Source: Mortierella alpina
Lineage: Eukaryota > Mortierellomycota > Mortierellomycetes > Mortierellales > Mortierellaceae
NCBI GenBank assembly: GCA_029449245.1
Contig: JANATF010000002.1
Span: 2,542,001 to 2,606,000 of the forward strand
Length of the DNA: 64,000 bases
Direction: 5' to 3'
This document shows, one piece after another, positions 46,357-57,046 of the stretch (position 1 is its first letter; each line of letters opens with the position of its first letter). The translations under genes and the position numbers were made by a program. The notes beneath the pieces are model-generated. The model saw only the letters and a program-made list of their open reading frames with translations, was not told the origin of the DNA and did no database searches.

Positions 46357-46983
46357 TTAAAAACGGAGTTGCAGAAATCCTAGATCCGTCTCGGCGTCGA
46401 CCTGGGCCACCTGCAGTCCGCATGCCTTTGCCGCCTCGACATTCTCCAGCATGTCATCCAGAAACAGGGTCTCGCTTGCAATTAGACTCTGATCCTGCAG
46501 AATGTGTGCAAAAGCCTCCTGAGAGGGTTTACGGTGTCCAATCTCGTGGGAATAAAAGACCTTGTGGAAGAATGGGTGCAGTGACTTCTCCTCGTAGTCC
46601 TTGAGACAGACCTTGTCGACATGTTCAATGTGGATCGCATTCGTGTTGCTCAACAAAAAGACCTTGTATCCAAAATCCTTCTGAAGCCTCCGCATAAGCT
46701 CCAGGCGGTCCTTGGGAAAGTCCAGCAGCATGGCATTCCAGGCTTGATCAAACTGCTCGTCTGTGACCGTTTCGGGCAAGCCTATGGATGACCGAACAGT
46801 TGCACGGAACTCCTCGGCAGAGATCTTGCCGGTTTCGTACGCTACAATGGTCGCTGAGGACGCATGCTGAGACAATGTAGGGAAGTTGGTCGCCCCCAGC
46901 GCCTTGAAAGCCTCGGCTGAGGCAGACTGATCCAAGCGAAGCAGGACGTTGCCGAGATCAAAGATGAGGTTCTTGATGGACAT
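46357..46983 (-). CDS. HAD-superfamily hydrolase (YihX-like phosphatase)
   Basis: Phosphatase-type hydrolase of 208 residues in one exon. Motif I is IFDLGNVL (nucleophile Asp with DxG instead of DxD, as in the YihX-like subgroup). Motif II is LLSNTN. Motif III Lys is in GHRKPSQEAF, and motif IV is LFLDDMLENVEAA. An alpha-helical cap lies between motifs I and II. The substrate is probably a sugar phosphate such as glucose-1-phosphate by subfamily, but this is not certain. The open frame extends 39 codons upstream. I chose the ATG at 46983 because it directly precedes the conserved SIKNLIFDLGN start. Confidence 0.9.
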   Translation of the reverse strand: MSIKNLIFDLGNVLLRLDQSASAEAFKALGATNFPTLSQHASSATIVAYETGKISAEEFRATVRSSIGLPETVTDEQFDQAWNAMLLDFPKDRLELMRRLQKDFGYKVFLLSNTNAIHIEHVDKVCLKDYEEKSLHPFFHKVFYSHEIGHRKPSQEAFAHILQDQSLIASETLFLDDMLENVEAAKACGLQVAQVDAETDLGFLQLRF

Positions 46984-47291
46984 GGGTGATCGAAGTGGGG
47001 AAAATGCAGCACGCGGGTGATGGAATGCAAAAGAGAGCAATTTGCCATAATTTCGCGTGGATTCGAGAGCAAATATCACTGTCCAGCCGAACCAATTCAC
47101 TAGCCGAAAAATTGATCGGTCACTATACGGGCCCTATGAACCTGCAAACTGCTCCTTAGTCATCGATGCCGGCGCCGCTGATAAAGGCAAAAAGGGAGTC
47201 TTTATTATCCTTGTCCATTGAAAAGTCTCCTTTGAGCAGCCCTGAGCACCGGGCTTGTTCAATTGAATCAAGATCAAGCCATCATAACCAC
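46984..47291. other. Intergenic between HAD gene and thioredoxin
   Basis: About 308 bp between two same-strand genes. It should hold the HAD promoter and thioredoxin 3' UTR. Nothing else is seen. Confidence 0.5.
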
Positions 47292-47978
47292 TTAAGCTCG
47301 CGCAGCATGCTTCTCTACAAACTGCTTGACCGCTGTTGGAGGAAGGGCCCCCACAAACTTGTCCACGGGTTGGCCGTCCTTGAACGCCATGACGCAGGGA
47401 ATGCTGGCAATCTATTGTGCATCAAAGACAATTTTAGCGTGGAGGCGCAACAATCGCACTTGGCAAAAAGAGTATCAGCAGGGCGTGTCAAGTTACCCAC
47501 CTCGAACTTTGCAGAGACCTTGGGACAATCATCTACATTGACGCGGATAAGGGTGACGGCTCCAGAGTCTTCGACTGCCTTGCGGATGATAGGGTCGAGC
47601 ATGTGGCATGGTCTGCACCAACTAAGAAGGGCGAGACGTTCACAACAGCAAAGGGCGATCAGAACCTGCGGAGCTTTTTGATAACCCGATTCCTCTGATG
47701 ATACCATCTTTACTCTGCGTGAAAGTCGACAACGACGGGTTCTTTAGCACCGACGAGGTTGATGAATGAGTCGTCCGTAGCATCATGAGCCTTTCCTGTC
47801 AGCAAAAGCGAGCTGGTCTGAAATCCGCGTGCTAATTCAGACGGCAAGGTTAAAATCAGGAAACATACTATCCTCTTGGTCGCAGTGTCAGGTGCGAGCA
47901 GATTGTCTCCGACTTGCCTTGGGCATTCAGGCGAGCAGCCTGGTGCACGTTTCTCGACAGAAGGCGGAGGGCGTTCAT
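47292..47978 (-). CDS. Mitochondrial thioredoxin
   Basis: Small disulfide reductase. Four exons, 47978-47869, 47812-47714, 47621-47501 and 47411-47292, join in frame to 149 residues. The active site is WCRPC, within VVVDFHADWCRPCHMLDP. The Trp codon lies just after the intron 2 junction. The cis-Pro loop is IASIPCVMAF and the ending is FVGALPPTAVKQFVEKH. The N-terminus MNALRLLSRNVHQAARLNAQ is a classic mitochondrial presequence, and the proposed junction gives RGYS, a matrix-protease-type cleavage site. For intron 1 the donor GTATGT (after 47869) with acceptor before 47812 keeps frame. A second donor (AA|GTCGGA) would also keep frame and shorten the presequence. The longer frame starting at 47707 is intron sequence. 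Confidence 0.92.
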
Positions 47979-50428
47979 TGCGATGTGGTGGTGGTGATCC
48001 TGTGGATGTGGATGTGGAAGCGGATGGAGTTGAGAGTCAATTCCCGGTTGACTGGATTCGACGCTGCTTGACCTCAGCGCGGGGTTCAAATAAACACCCT
48101 GCTCAGTGCAGACTCTGCGCGGCTGGACATTGTGCACAGAGTCTGTGGACAAACTGGGACCGAACCGGATCTGCAGTCGAAGTCGCTGTGGGCCTGCTCA
48201 CACTATCTACCATAGTGTACGCGACCATTCCCAACCATGCCGCACAGCGCACCACGACGCACTTGCATCTATACAGAACGACTCGTTGACCTGGCTGTGA
48301 CCCCACCCCTCAGCCCCAATGCTCCTACGCCTACCTGCTTATGCAGACATGTGCAGACATATTTGTTTTTTTCGCTATTCCGGCCCCTTGAGGAGATGAA
48401 CGCGCTCCATCTTCCCCCTGACAGAACGGCATCTGGTTAGGGAATATGGACCATACAGGACGATATACTTCTCGTCTAGAGCATGAAAACTATGTCGTAA
48501 TAAGGGGAGGTGTTGAAGAACGATCTTTACCACTACAGACCCGATAGAGAACAAAAAGGATGGTTGGTGAACGATAAGCAAAGGGGTTGAACCAGGGCAG
48601 AATTTTAGCTACCTCCCAATGCCTCTTGATGGGTGTTCTTCTTCATGTATGTCTGTCGTGCGATGACTGCCTCTCTTCCTCACAGTGTTGCTCGTTCGCT
48701 TGTTCAGACCGTTGTTGCATTTGTCCAACAGTCCAGAGTTTAGCTTGGTTGAATACAAGAACAGAGAACTGCATATGCCAAGTGTATCTCCTCCTTGCAG
48801 GATTTTGCAACCTTGTTGATCTGTGAACGCCTTTTTTTTTCGAAAGACGGGCGAGTTCTCCAACAGAATCGTCTCCTTGCATCTGACATGGAAGATGCAA
48901 ATCCTCGCTCCACTTGGTGCGGAACTCTGAGGCACTAACATTTGAAGTAGATCATGATACTTGAAGCTGCCAGCCGCCTCAGCAGGCGATAGCCCTTCAT
49001 GTCGAAGCCATAATACATCATATGCTTTGGTGTGGATGACAAATGCGATGTCAAGCTGGTACAGTACCCTCCTTGCTGCCTTCCTTTCTGCATGGGATAG
49101 GGGATGCGAAAGCATTGTTCATGCGTAGCTCTCGCTCTCGGAGAAATTGGCCAGGTCTTGCTCTTTGATCATAGTCGTGTGTGATAATGGCGTTGACGTT
49201 GGGTCGATCCACAGCTAAAAAAGTAACAGTCGACTCCAAGGCATCCCCCTTGCTTGATTGCACAGTTCTGTGATGTGCGGTGCACCCCTATGCCTAGGAA
49301 GCAGTCAGCTACCCGAGGGACTCTTTTCTTTATGGCCGAAGGGGTGCTTGGGGAGGAGGGCTTGAGCGTATGCATTCAGTGCTGTAAATGTCCTGTATAC
49401 CTCCTATCCATCCCATCGACAGCGCACCGAGTTGCGAACCTGACTCCCACACTCCATGCGTCCGGCTCTCGCTCTGACGGTCGTATTTGCTACTCAGCGC
49501 AACATGCTCGCAAGTCGCAGCCGTCTGCCTTCATCGTCTTTATCGTCTTCTCATCCCTGAGGTTTGTTTTGGACGACTTCCTTTTGAACTCAAAGGACTC
49601 TGTCCACCGGGTAACTTTTTGGGCGTCTGAGCACCATCTGGGTCCAGTGGTGGCTCTATCCCATCATCCACTCCCTACCTCCGTGCAAATCCACGTTATT
49701 GACTGAGCTATCGCTCCTTTCTCTTACTTCGTTGCCTCTCGCCACGCCTTGCCCCTTGTTCTAATTCACTTGCACGCAGCTGTTGTGCTCCCGCTGCTCC
49801 TCAACACAATTTGAGAACTGTGCATGAGTTGCACAGCAGCATTTTTTTGTCAACGGCCTCCTTTGTACCTCGCAGAACAGCATGCGAGAGAGAAGAACCC
49901 TTGTTTGGGCACCTTGCTTGCTGCCCATCGTTGTGGCTCCAGTCCACACCCAGGCGGATGCCTTGAGGAGCATGTCCATCCTACGGAACCACGGAGGTAT
50001 ACACACCTGCTTGAATCGAGGTCGTTAAGGTTTTTTTCCTTGACCATAGTCCCTTCTACTATGCCTACCCCTCCTCCTGCCCTCCCTTTCCGTCTAATCG
50101 CGTGTGTGTTCCTCTCCAAACCCCCCCTTGAAAAATTGGTCTCAACCTCTGGGCACTGCAGTCTTCTTTCTGGCCCTCCTCTTGCCCTCCTCTGCCCTGC
50201 TCTGGTCCTCCTCTTTATAAGCTCGTGTTGCGCTCTTGGCTCTTCCATCCAGTTGACTTTCCTTTCAACACACATCTCGCTCGCCTTACTTAGTTCCTCT
50301 GCCCTTCTTCTGTCTGCGTTGGCTGTTTCTCTCCTGCCCTGCCCTCACCCACCCAAACACTTAAACAGCAAAGTGTCCCAGCATTCTCCATATCCCAACG
50401 TCAAACACACCAAAAGGACTCCCTCACG
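47979..50428. other. Divergent region thioredoxin / threonine aldolase
   Basis: 2.45 kb. It contains candidate unrecognised exons on the minus strand (48830-49217, listed separately) and CT-rich promoter-like sequence at 49950-50400 leading into the aldolase. No other gene is supported. Confidence 0.4.
48830..49217 (-). pseudogene. Possible coding exons or relic, family unknown
   Basis: Two minus-strand segments read as protein-like but in different frames. One follows a good acceptor (TTTTTTAG) at about 49216 and includes VDRPNVNAIITHDYDQRARPG and RERELRMNNAF. The other, about 49090-48850, includes RRVLYQLDIAFVIHTKAYDV and EGLSPAEAAGSFKYHDLLQML. The frames overlap around 49050-49115. They could be joined by a frameshift or by an intron I could not define. 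I recognise no family. It may be a gene remnant or a small unannotated gene. Confidence 0.3.
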
Positions 50429-52430
50429 ATGATGCTACAACAGAAGTCCATCAACCCTCTACCATATTCTGACTTCAGGAGCGACACAGGTGAGTGAGGA
50501 CAAGGCACTCTCCTTTCCGCTGTCGAGTTGACCCCCGCTGAACAACTGTACTCGATTTCTGACTTCATATACCCCTTCACCACTACCTAGCGACCGCGCC
50601 AACACCAGAGATGTTTGCAGCCATGATGACATCCTCTCTTGGAGACGATGTTTACAACGAGGACGACTCTGTAAAAAAGTTGGAGCGCTATGTGGCAACC
50701 CTCTGTGGCCATGAAGCTGCTATTTACTGCTCCTCGGGCACTATGGTAAAAACCTCCTCGCCACTATATCCTTATATCCTTCTTCTCCTGCCCTTCCCTT
50801 GACGCGAGGAGAGGCTCACTCTTATTCACGTTGTATTTTCCTATCGACTTCATTTCGACCCATGTAACCTTTATAGACAAATCAGCTTGCACATCGTGTG
50901 CATCTTTGCAACCCACCACAGTCTGTCATTGTTGATATCCGCTCGCATGTGTTCAACTACGAAGCCGGGGGTATATCCTTCCATTCGCAAGCAGCTGTTC
51001 ATCCGATCATGCCTGAGAATGGTCGATATATGACTGTCGAGGACATTGCCCCTCGCCTGGTGTTTGATGTTGACGTACACTTTGCGCCCACCAGAGTCAT
51101 CTCGTTAGAAAACACACTGAATGGAACGATCATGCCGATCGAGGAGATAGCACGGATCCGAGAGCTTACAAAGGAGCATGGCATCAAGCTTCATCTGGAC
51201 GGTGCTCGTCTCTGGCACGCCTCAGTCGCGACAGGGATCTCCCTGCGCGAATACTGCAGTCACTTTGATACCATCTCACTGTGCCTCTCCAAGGGTATAG
51301 GCGCGCCCATTGGCTCTATCCTCGTCGGCAGCAAGCAGACCATCAAGAAGGCAAGGCATTTCCGTCTGTTGTTTGGTGGTGGATGGAGACAAGCTGGATT
51401 CTTGGCTGAGGCGGCCTTATTTTGCATCAAGACGAATTGGCAGACTATGGAGGATACACACCGTCAGGCCAAATGGCTTGAGCATGCATTTATGCTGGTA
51501 GGTTGTCGCATCACCAATCCGGTTGACACCAACATGGTGTGGGTCGATACCTTGGATGCAGGGTTTACCGTAGAGGACCTCATGGCAGAGCTGGCTAAGG
51601 AAGGGATCAAGATCAATGGTAGCGGCTACGCCGCTCGCGTGGTACTGCATTATCAAATCTCGGACGAGGTGGTCGGCAGATTCATTAGTGTACTCCGCAG
51701 GATGGCCAAATCCCCACGCATGAAAATTGCTGTGGATCTCGCTCGAGCTGCCATGGACGAGGACCAGTCATATGCACGCTGCAGCGAAGACACATTGGTA
51801 GCGTCACCCCCAACGCCCAAGGTAAAGCAACACACCAAGACAGAAGAGGCCCAATCTCAAGAGCGATACCAGAAGCGGCCAACTACAATATCGATTGAGG
51901 AACAAATTTCGCCGGTGCCGAGCAGGAGCACGGTCGGTGATGGCTACCCAATAATCACCAGCAGCGCAGATGATATGAAACCACGATGCCTCTTTGATGA
52001 AAGCACAGACGAGGAGAACTCAGAACCCATAACTCGGTTCGCCCGCCGCGGCATTCCAAACTCGTTCTCCTCGCCTTCGGGATTCACACAGTTCAAGGAT
52101 CGTCCTATGAGTGCCTATCAATCTGGAGCCTTGAAGACAGCGTTCATTGAGGAGCGGGAGAGCGACCACGAGGAGAATAGTGCGAACCAGAACCGCTACA
52201 TTGAGTCTGATGGCACGGTTGTGATTCGTCGATCGCAATCCTTGGATCTTGCCGCTGTCCTACTGGAGGAGGCTTCCGTGGATGCCGCCACGACTAAGCG
52301 CGATCCAATGCACAAGGGTGATGCTCGGAAGGTGAATAAGCTGCATTACCGTCTGCAGCATAACCCTGCCAGCAAAGCATTGAAGCGTGCCGGCGTACGG
52401 ATCGGGACTCTGCTTTCCCGAGAACCATAG
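50429..52430 (+). CDS. GLY1: Low-specificity L-threonine aldolase with long C-terminal extension
   Basis: PLP enzyme that splits threonine and allo-threonine to glycine and acetaldehyde. Three exons, 50429-50489, 50591-50745 and 50877-52430, give 589 residues. Family motifs are DFRSDTATAPT at the start, DDVYNEDDSVKKLE, HVFNYEAGG, SLENTLNG, LHLDGARLWHA and LCLSKGIGAPIGS, which holds the PLP lysine (about residue 211). The aldolase fold ends near residue 350. About 235 further residues follow and are absent from yeast and bacterial enzymes. They are Ser/Glu-rich and disordered, with many possible phosphorylation sites, ending in a basic stretch (KALKRAGVRIGTLLSREP). No stop or splice site separates the extension, so it is a fused tail or a rapidly evolving regulatory region. 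Confidence 0.93.
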
Positions 52431-52773
52431 ACTTTGTTCATCCACTAGTTTTGTCTAATATCCAAAACAAAAGAATCAACGTGCACTGAGCACCGCACCT
52501 TCGATCTACAAGTATCGCGCGGAGGACGGACTGCTTCTTTTTTGTGTGAAGCCAAAAAGCCACCACTGAAGGTGCTTTTCTCCCCCTGAATCACCTCCGG
52601 CTCACGTTCTGTATCCCACATCAGTCTTTTGTGTCATTGCCGAAAGAGAAGGTACTCCATGCGAATGTGCCTCGTCCTCTTTCACTTTCTCCGTCCCGTT
52701 TTGTGTGGTATTATATGCAGTTGAGAGCTAAAAGGTTTGCCTCTTGACATTCTACAAACAGGAAGAATTCGCC
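52431..52773. other. GLY1 3' UTR / NAA15 promoter
   Basis: 343 bp between two co-directional genes, with no recognisable element beyond CT-rich sequence near 52672-52700. Confidence 0.45.
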
Positions 52774-55700
52774 ATGAAAGATCTACCCCAGAAGGAGGCC
52801 AACTTGTTCAGAGAGATCCTGGTACGTTCACCAATGGCAATGGCAGGACAGCGGGCAATTTCTCGAAGTTACTAGGCAGAAACGCAATGTTGCATGCTCG
52901 TCCTGGGCTGATTGGATGCACTGTCTTGACAACTTTTTATGAATGCCCTTGTTTGAACAGAAATGCTACGAGCTTAAGCAGTACAAGCGCGGCTTCAAAG
53001 GAGCAGAGCAGATCCTCAAGAAGTTTCCGGAGCATGGAGGTACTGCACGCATCATACGTCTCGGCAATCAAGACAGGGACCGCCTTGGCCCGGAAGTACC
53101 CGAGGAGCTCGAAAGTACCTGCTGACGCGCACTACTTGAAAATTACCTCCAACTCAACCCCACTAGAAACGCTGGCCATGAAAGGGCTGTTCTACAATCA
53201 TCTGGACAAGAAGGAAGAGGCATACGAGTTCGTCAAGAAGGGTCTACGCCATGATCTGAAGAGCCACATCTGTAAGGATGGTTGCTCGACCCGCCAGTGC
53301 CTTTTTGTCCTGGTTACCTGTGTACGCGAAGCCAGATCAATCTGACCCCTTTTTTTATCTTTCCCGTGTCAAGGTTGGCACGTTTTTGGTCTTCTCTACA
53401 GATCGGAGAAGAACTACGAGGAGGCTTCAAAGTGCTACAGTCATGCTCTGAAGTACGACAAGGTACAAACGACAACATGATCGGGTCTTTCAACCGGGAG
53501 CAAGCGTTCTAGTGGTGCATTTCTAACTCGCGACAACCGTTACAAATCGTAGGATAATATCCAGATTTTGCGCGATCTTTCTCTGCTGCAGATGCAGATG
53601 CGCACCTTCGAACCTTATGTTGAGACACGCCATCAGCTTCTCGAACTGCGTCCTCAGAATCGACAGTACTGGGTTGCAGTCGCCATCGCATACCAGATGA
53701 TGGGCAAGCCGGAACTAGGCGTCAAAGTCTTGGCCGCGTACGAGGACACGCTCAAGGATCTTCCTTCGACTCCGGACTACGAGCACAGTGAGATGCTGCT
53801 GTACTACAACAGCCTGCTGGAGGAGACTGGTGACTCCCAAGCAGCCTTGGATCACCTAGTGTCGATCGAGAAACATGTATGTGACAGGAAAGCCATCATG
53901 GAGAAGCGAGCAAAGTATTTGTTTGACCTTGCGCGTTTGGATGAGGCCGAGGCTGGCTACAGAGCCCTTTTGGCTCTCAATCCAGACAACGTGGCCTATT
54001 TTGAGGGCCTCCGGAAAAGTCTGGGTCTGGGTGGAGACCAAATGACGGCTGAGAAGGAGACCAAAGTTCTGGAAATGTTTGAGCAGCTTCAGAAGGAATA
54101 CCCTCGCTCGAATGCTGCCAAGCGCTTGCCTTTGCGCTATGCATCTGGTGATGCGTTTGCCAAGATCGCGGATCAGTATCTCCGTAGTATGCTCAGGAAA
54201 GGCGTACCATCACTGTTTGTGAACATCAAAACACTTTACACCGACATCGCAAAGGAAGAGGCGGTTGAGAAGCTGGTTTTGGGATACCTGGCTGCTCTGG
54301 ACAAGTCCAAGGGCTTTGATCACACTGGTAAGCCGCGGACATACTAGCACATGGATTTTAACGATACATGTTGATGTGCTAACTCTTGTCACCTGGCCGT
54401 ATAGGTTCAATGGCCGAGCCCCCAACCGCCCTTCTTTGGACACTCTACTTTTTGGCACAGCATTTCGATTTCAAGCGCGGCACGGATCAGGCACTGGAGT
54501 ATATCAACCGCGCTATCGAACACACACCCACCCTCGTGGAGTTGCTAATGACCAAGGGGCGGATCCTAAAGCATGCAGGAGATCACATTGCGGCCATGGA
54601 GGCCTTGAGCGAGGCGAGAGAGTTGGATTTGCAAGATCGCTTCATCAACACAAAGTGCGTCAAGTACATGCTACGCGCAGATAAGATGGCGGAGGCCGAG
54701 AAGATCGCTGTGCTGTTCACTCGCGCTGACATTGTGAATCCATTGAACGATTTGGTGGATATGCAGACACAATGGTTCTCACTGGCTGCAGGAGAGAGTT
54801 ATCTCCGACAGGGACAGATTGGACGAGCACTGAAGCGCTTCCATCAGATTGACAAGGTGAGAGAATAGTGAACTGACGGACATATATTCAAGGCGACAGT
54901 CATATAGATTCTGAGACTGACACGACCTCTCCGCTTCCATATGCGATCTAGCACTTTAACGACTACACCGAGGACCAGTTTGACTTTCATACATACTGCC
55001 TTCGCAAGATGACCCTGAGGGCCTACGTTTCGTAAGTCACTCTGCAGATCTTGGACTCTCATATTGAAACGAGTGAAGTGGATCATGAAAAAATTCGCAA
55101 TCCCTGACGCTTCATTCTTCTCTTGGATGCTAGGCTCTTGAGACTTGAGGATCAGCTCCGTACCCATCCATACTACGTGCGTGCTACTCAGGATGCTGTC
55201 AAATGCTATATCACGCTATTCGATCACCCTGATGGTGCCGACACAGAGGAGATGGAGGGAATGACTGACGCAGAAAAGAAGAAGCACCGCAGCAAACAGC
55301 GCAAAGCCGAACTCAGGACCCAGCAGGAGGCTGAGGCACAGAAGAAGAAAGCCGCCACAGCAGCCGACGCGACCAAGAAAGCTGGCAATGCTAGCGCCAA
55401 TGGTGCCAAGGTTGATGAGGATCCGGAAGGCACAAAGTACAGCAAGGTCGACGACCCCCTTGGAGAGGCGCTCAAGTTCTTGAGACCCATGCAAGAGTTG
55501 GCAGCGGACAGGATCGAGACGCATCTGATGGGCTTTGAGATCTATCTCCGCAAGAGTATGTCGCACTGATCTCGGTGCGGAAGACATGGTAGAGTTGATG
55601 CAAAAGGGACCGTATCACTAACCGCACACGTCTGTTTTAATTCTCTAGACAAGCTGCTCCTGGCCCTCAAGTCGTTGCTGAAGGCGTTTGACATTGATGC

Positions 55701-56115
55701 CAACCATGCAACGTTGCATGAGCAGCTTGTGCGCTTCGCATTGGCTGTTCAAAAAGGCACCTCTTCCCTGAAGCAGGATGTGAAGACAGTTATTGACCAA
55801 CACTGGACCCAACTTTACCAGGGTTTGGACCTGGAAGGCTTCAATGCAGCATTTATTAACAAGAACAAGGATGCTGGATCAGCTCCTCATGTCATCTCAG
55901 CGGCGATCGCGGCTTCGCTGATTAACCCTGCTGACAAGACCAAAGCCGAGGTGCTTTTGCTCACTGTTCAAGAGGACAGGTACCAGCAGACGAGATCATT
56001 AGAAACCGTGGTGCTGATTCTAAAGACTCTGCGAAGCATGAGGTCAAGCCGGGTGCAGGAGTGGAAGGACAAGGCCAAGACGTGGTACCCTAGGGCAACA
56101 CCTTTCCAGGCGTAA
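52774..56115 (+). CDS. NAA15: NatA N-terminal acetyltransferase auxiliary subunit NAA15
   Basis: Ribosome-anchoring TPR scaffold of the NatA complex, which acetylates N-termini starting with Ser, Ala, Thr, Gly, Val or Cys. Nine exons are 52774-52821, 52961-53039, 53167-53271, 53374-53462, 53553-54327, 54405-54856, 54952-55031, 55134-55555 and 55649-56115. All are in frame, giving 838 residues. The start [16 protein letters not shown] is followed by TPR motifs: [56 protein letters not shown] and [17 protein letters not shown]. These are near-diagnostic for NAA15. A Lys-rich linker ([22 protein letters not shown]) near residue 600 is the usual ribosome-binding or basic region. Length matches human and yeast homologues. 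All introns are 70-140 nt. Confidence 0.96.
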
Positions 56116-57046
56116 AGAGGCTCTACATAGTTTTTGACTTTTTCTGCATTCTTTAGACAAGATAGAGTAAAGCATTTCGAACACGCCCATTCTCCACTGG
56201 TGCACGCACTTGTGTCTTTTAGAAGAGAAAGGAGGCTGCCGGCTGGCTTGCACGACATGCGTACGGAACAACAGGAAGGCAGAAATGCGTGGGCCAGCTC
56301 CTACTATATTACAAGGCGCCAGCAATCGCGGCGTTTTTTAAGGTTCTGTTACAAGGCAAGATGCCGCAAGCGTAGGCTCGACGCGTCGGGTGTACCTGAT
56401 GGTGATTGCTACATACACCGCCCATACGCTTCTCATCTTGGCGAAGGCTAAAGCTGAAACTAACGGCCACCTCCTCATATATCGAGAGGTAACACCCTGC
56501 GCGATCTATTGATGTAAGCCGAGGTATTGATTTGTGGGGAGTAAAAGGAAGCAAAGCAGAACTTCGTGTTGTGGCCAGCGTATTTGCTTGCCTCTGTTCC
56601 TTTATCTCCTCACTCACCACCGCGTCGCCGAGTTACACATGAGATGAGCTGCAGCAGTGAAGAATCTGTTGTTGCAGCCGTGCAAGACGGGCATGTTTCG
56701 TGGATCGTAAAGCCAACCCCCTCCTCAACGCGCGTTCGAGCGGAAGGGGTGTAAGTGAAGACGCAGTCACGCAACACCGCGGCCACATACTTCACGTTGA
56801 CCTCTTTTTCGTCCTTCAGCCCTTCATCCCTCTGCCTGCATCCATCCTCGACTCGCCATCACCCGCAAGAAAGAAGAAAGAAAAGGAAGAGACAACAACA
56901 ACCAGGCCATTCCTCCCCTCGCCACCAGTGTTCACCCGTACCCTCAACACCAGAGTCGCAGCCGTTGCTCTTTTTTTTTTGCGCATACTCCAGCCGCCGA
57001 GGAACTGCCTCACTATAGCTCGTATTCGTGAGACAGTCTGCACGCC
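56116..57046. other. NAA15 3' UTR / myotubularin promoter
   Basis: 931 bp with no recognisable gene. The stretch at 56800-57030 is CT/CA-rich with an Arg/Lys-codon-like AAGAAAG tract and a T10 run, probably the 5' leader of the myotubularin gene. Confidence 0.45.

Noticed and set aside
47501-47707. Thioredoxin starting at the ATG at 47707
   Set aside because: That ATG is in intron 2. The DFHAD part before WCRPC is encoded upstream across the intron, and a mitochondrial presequence exon lies further upstream.
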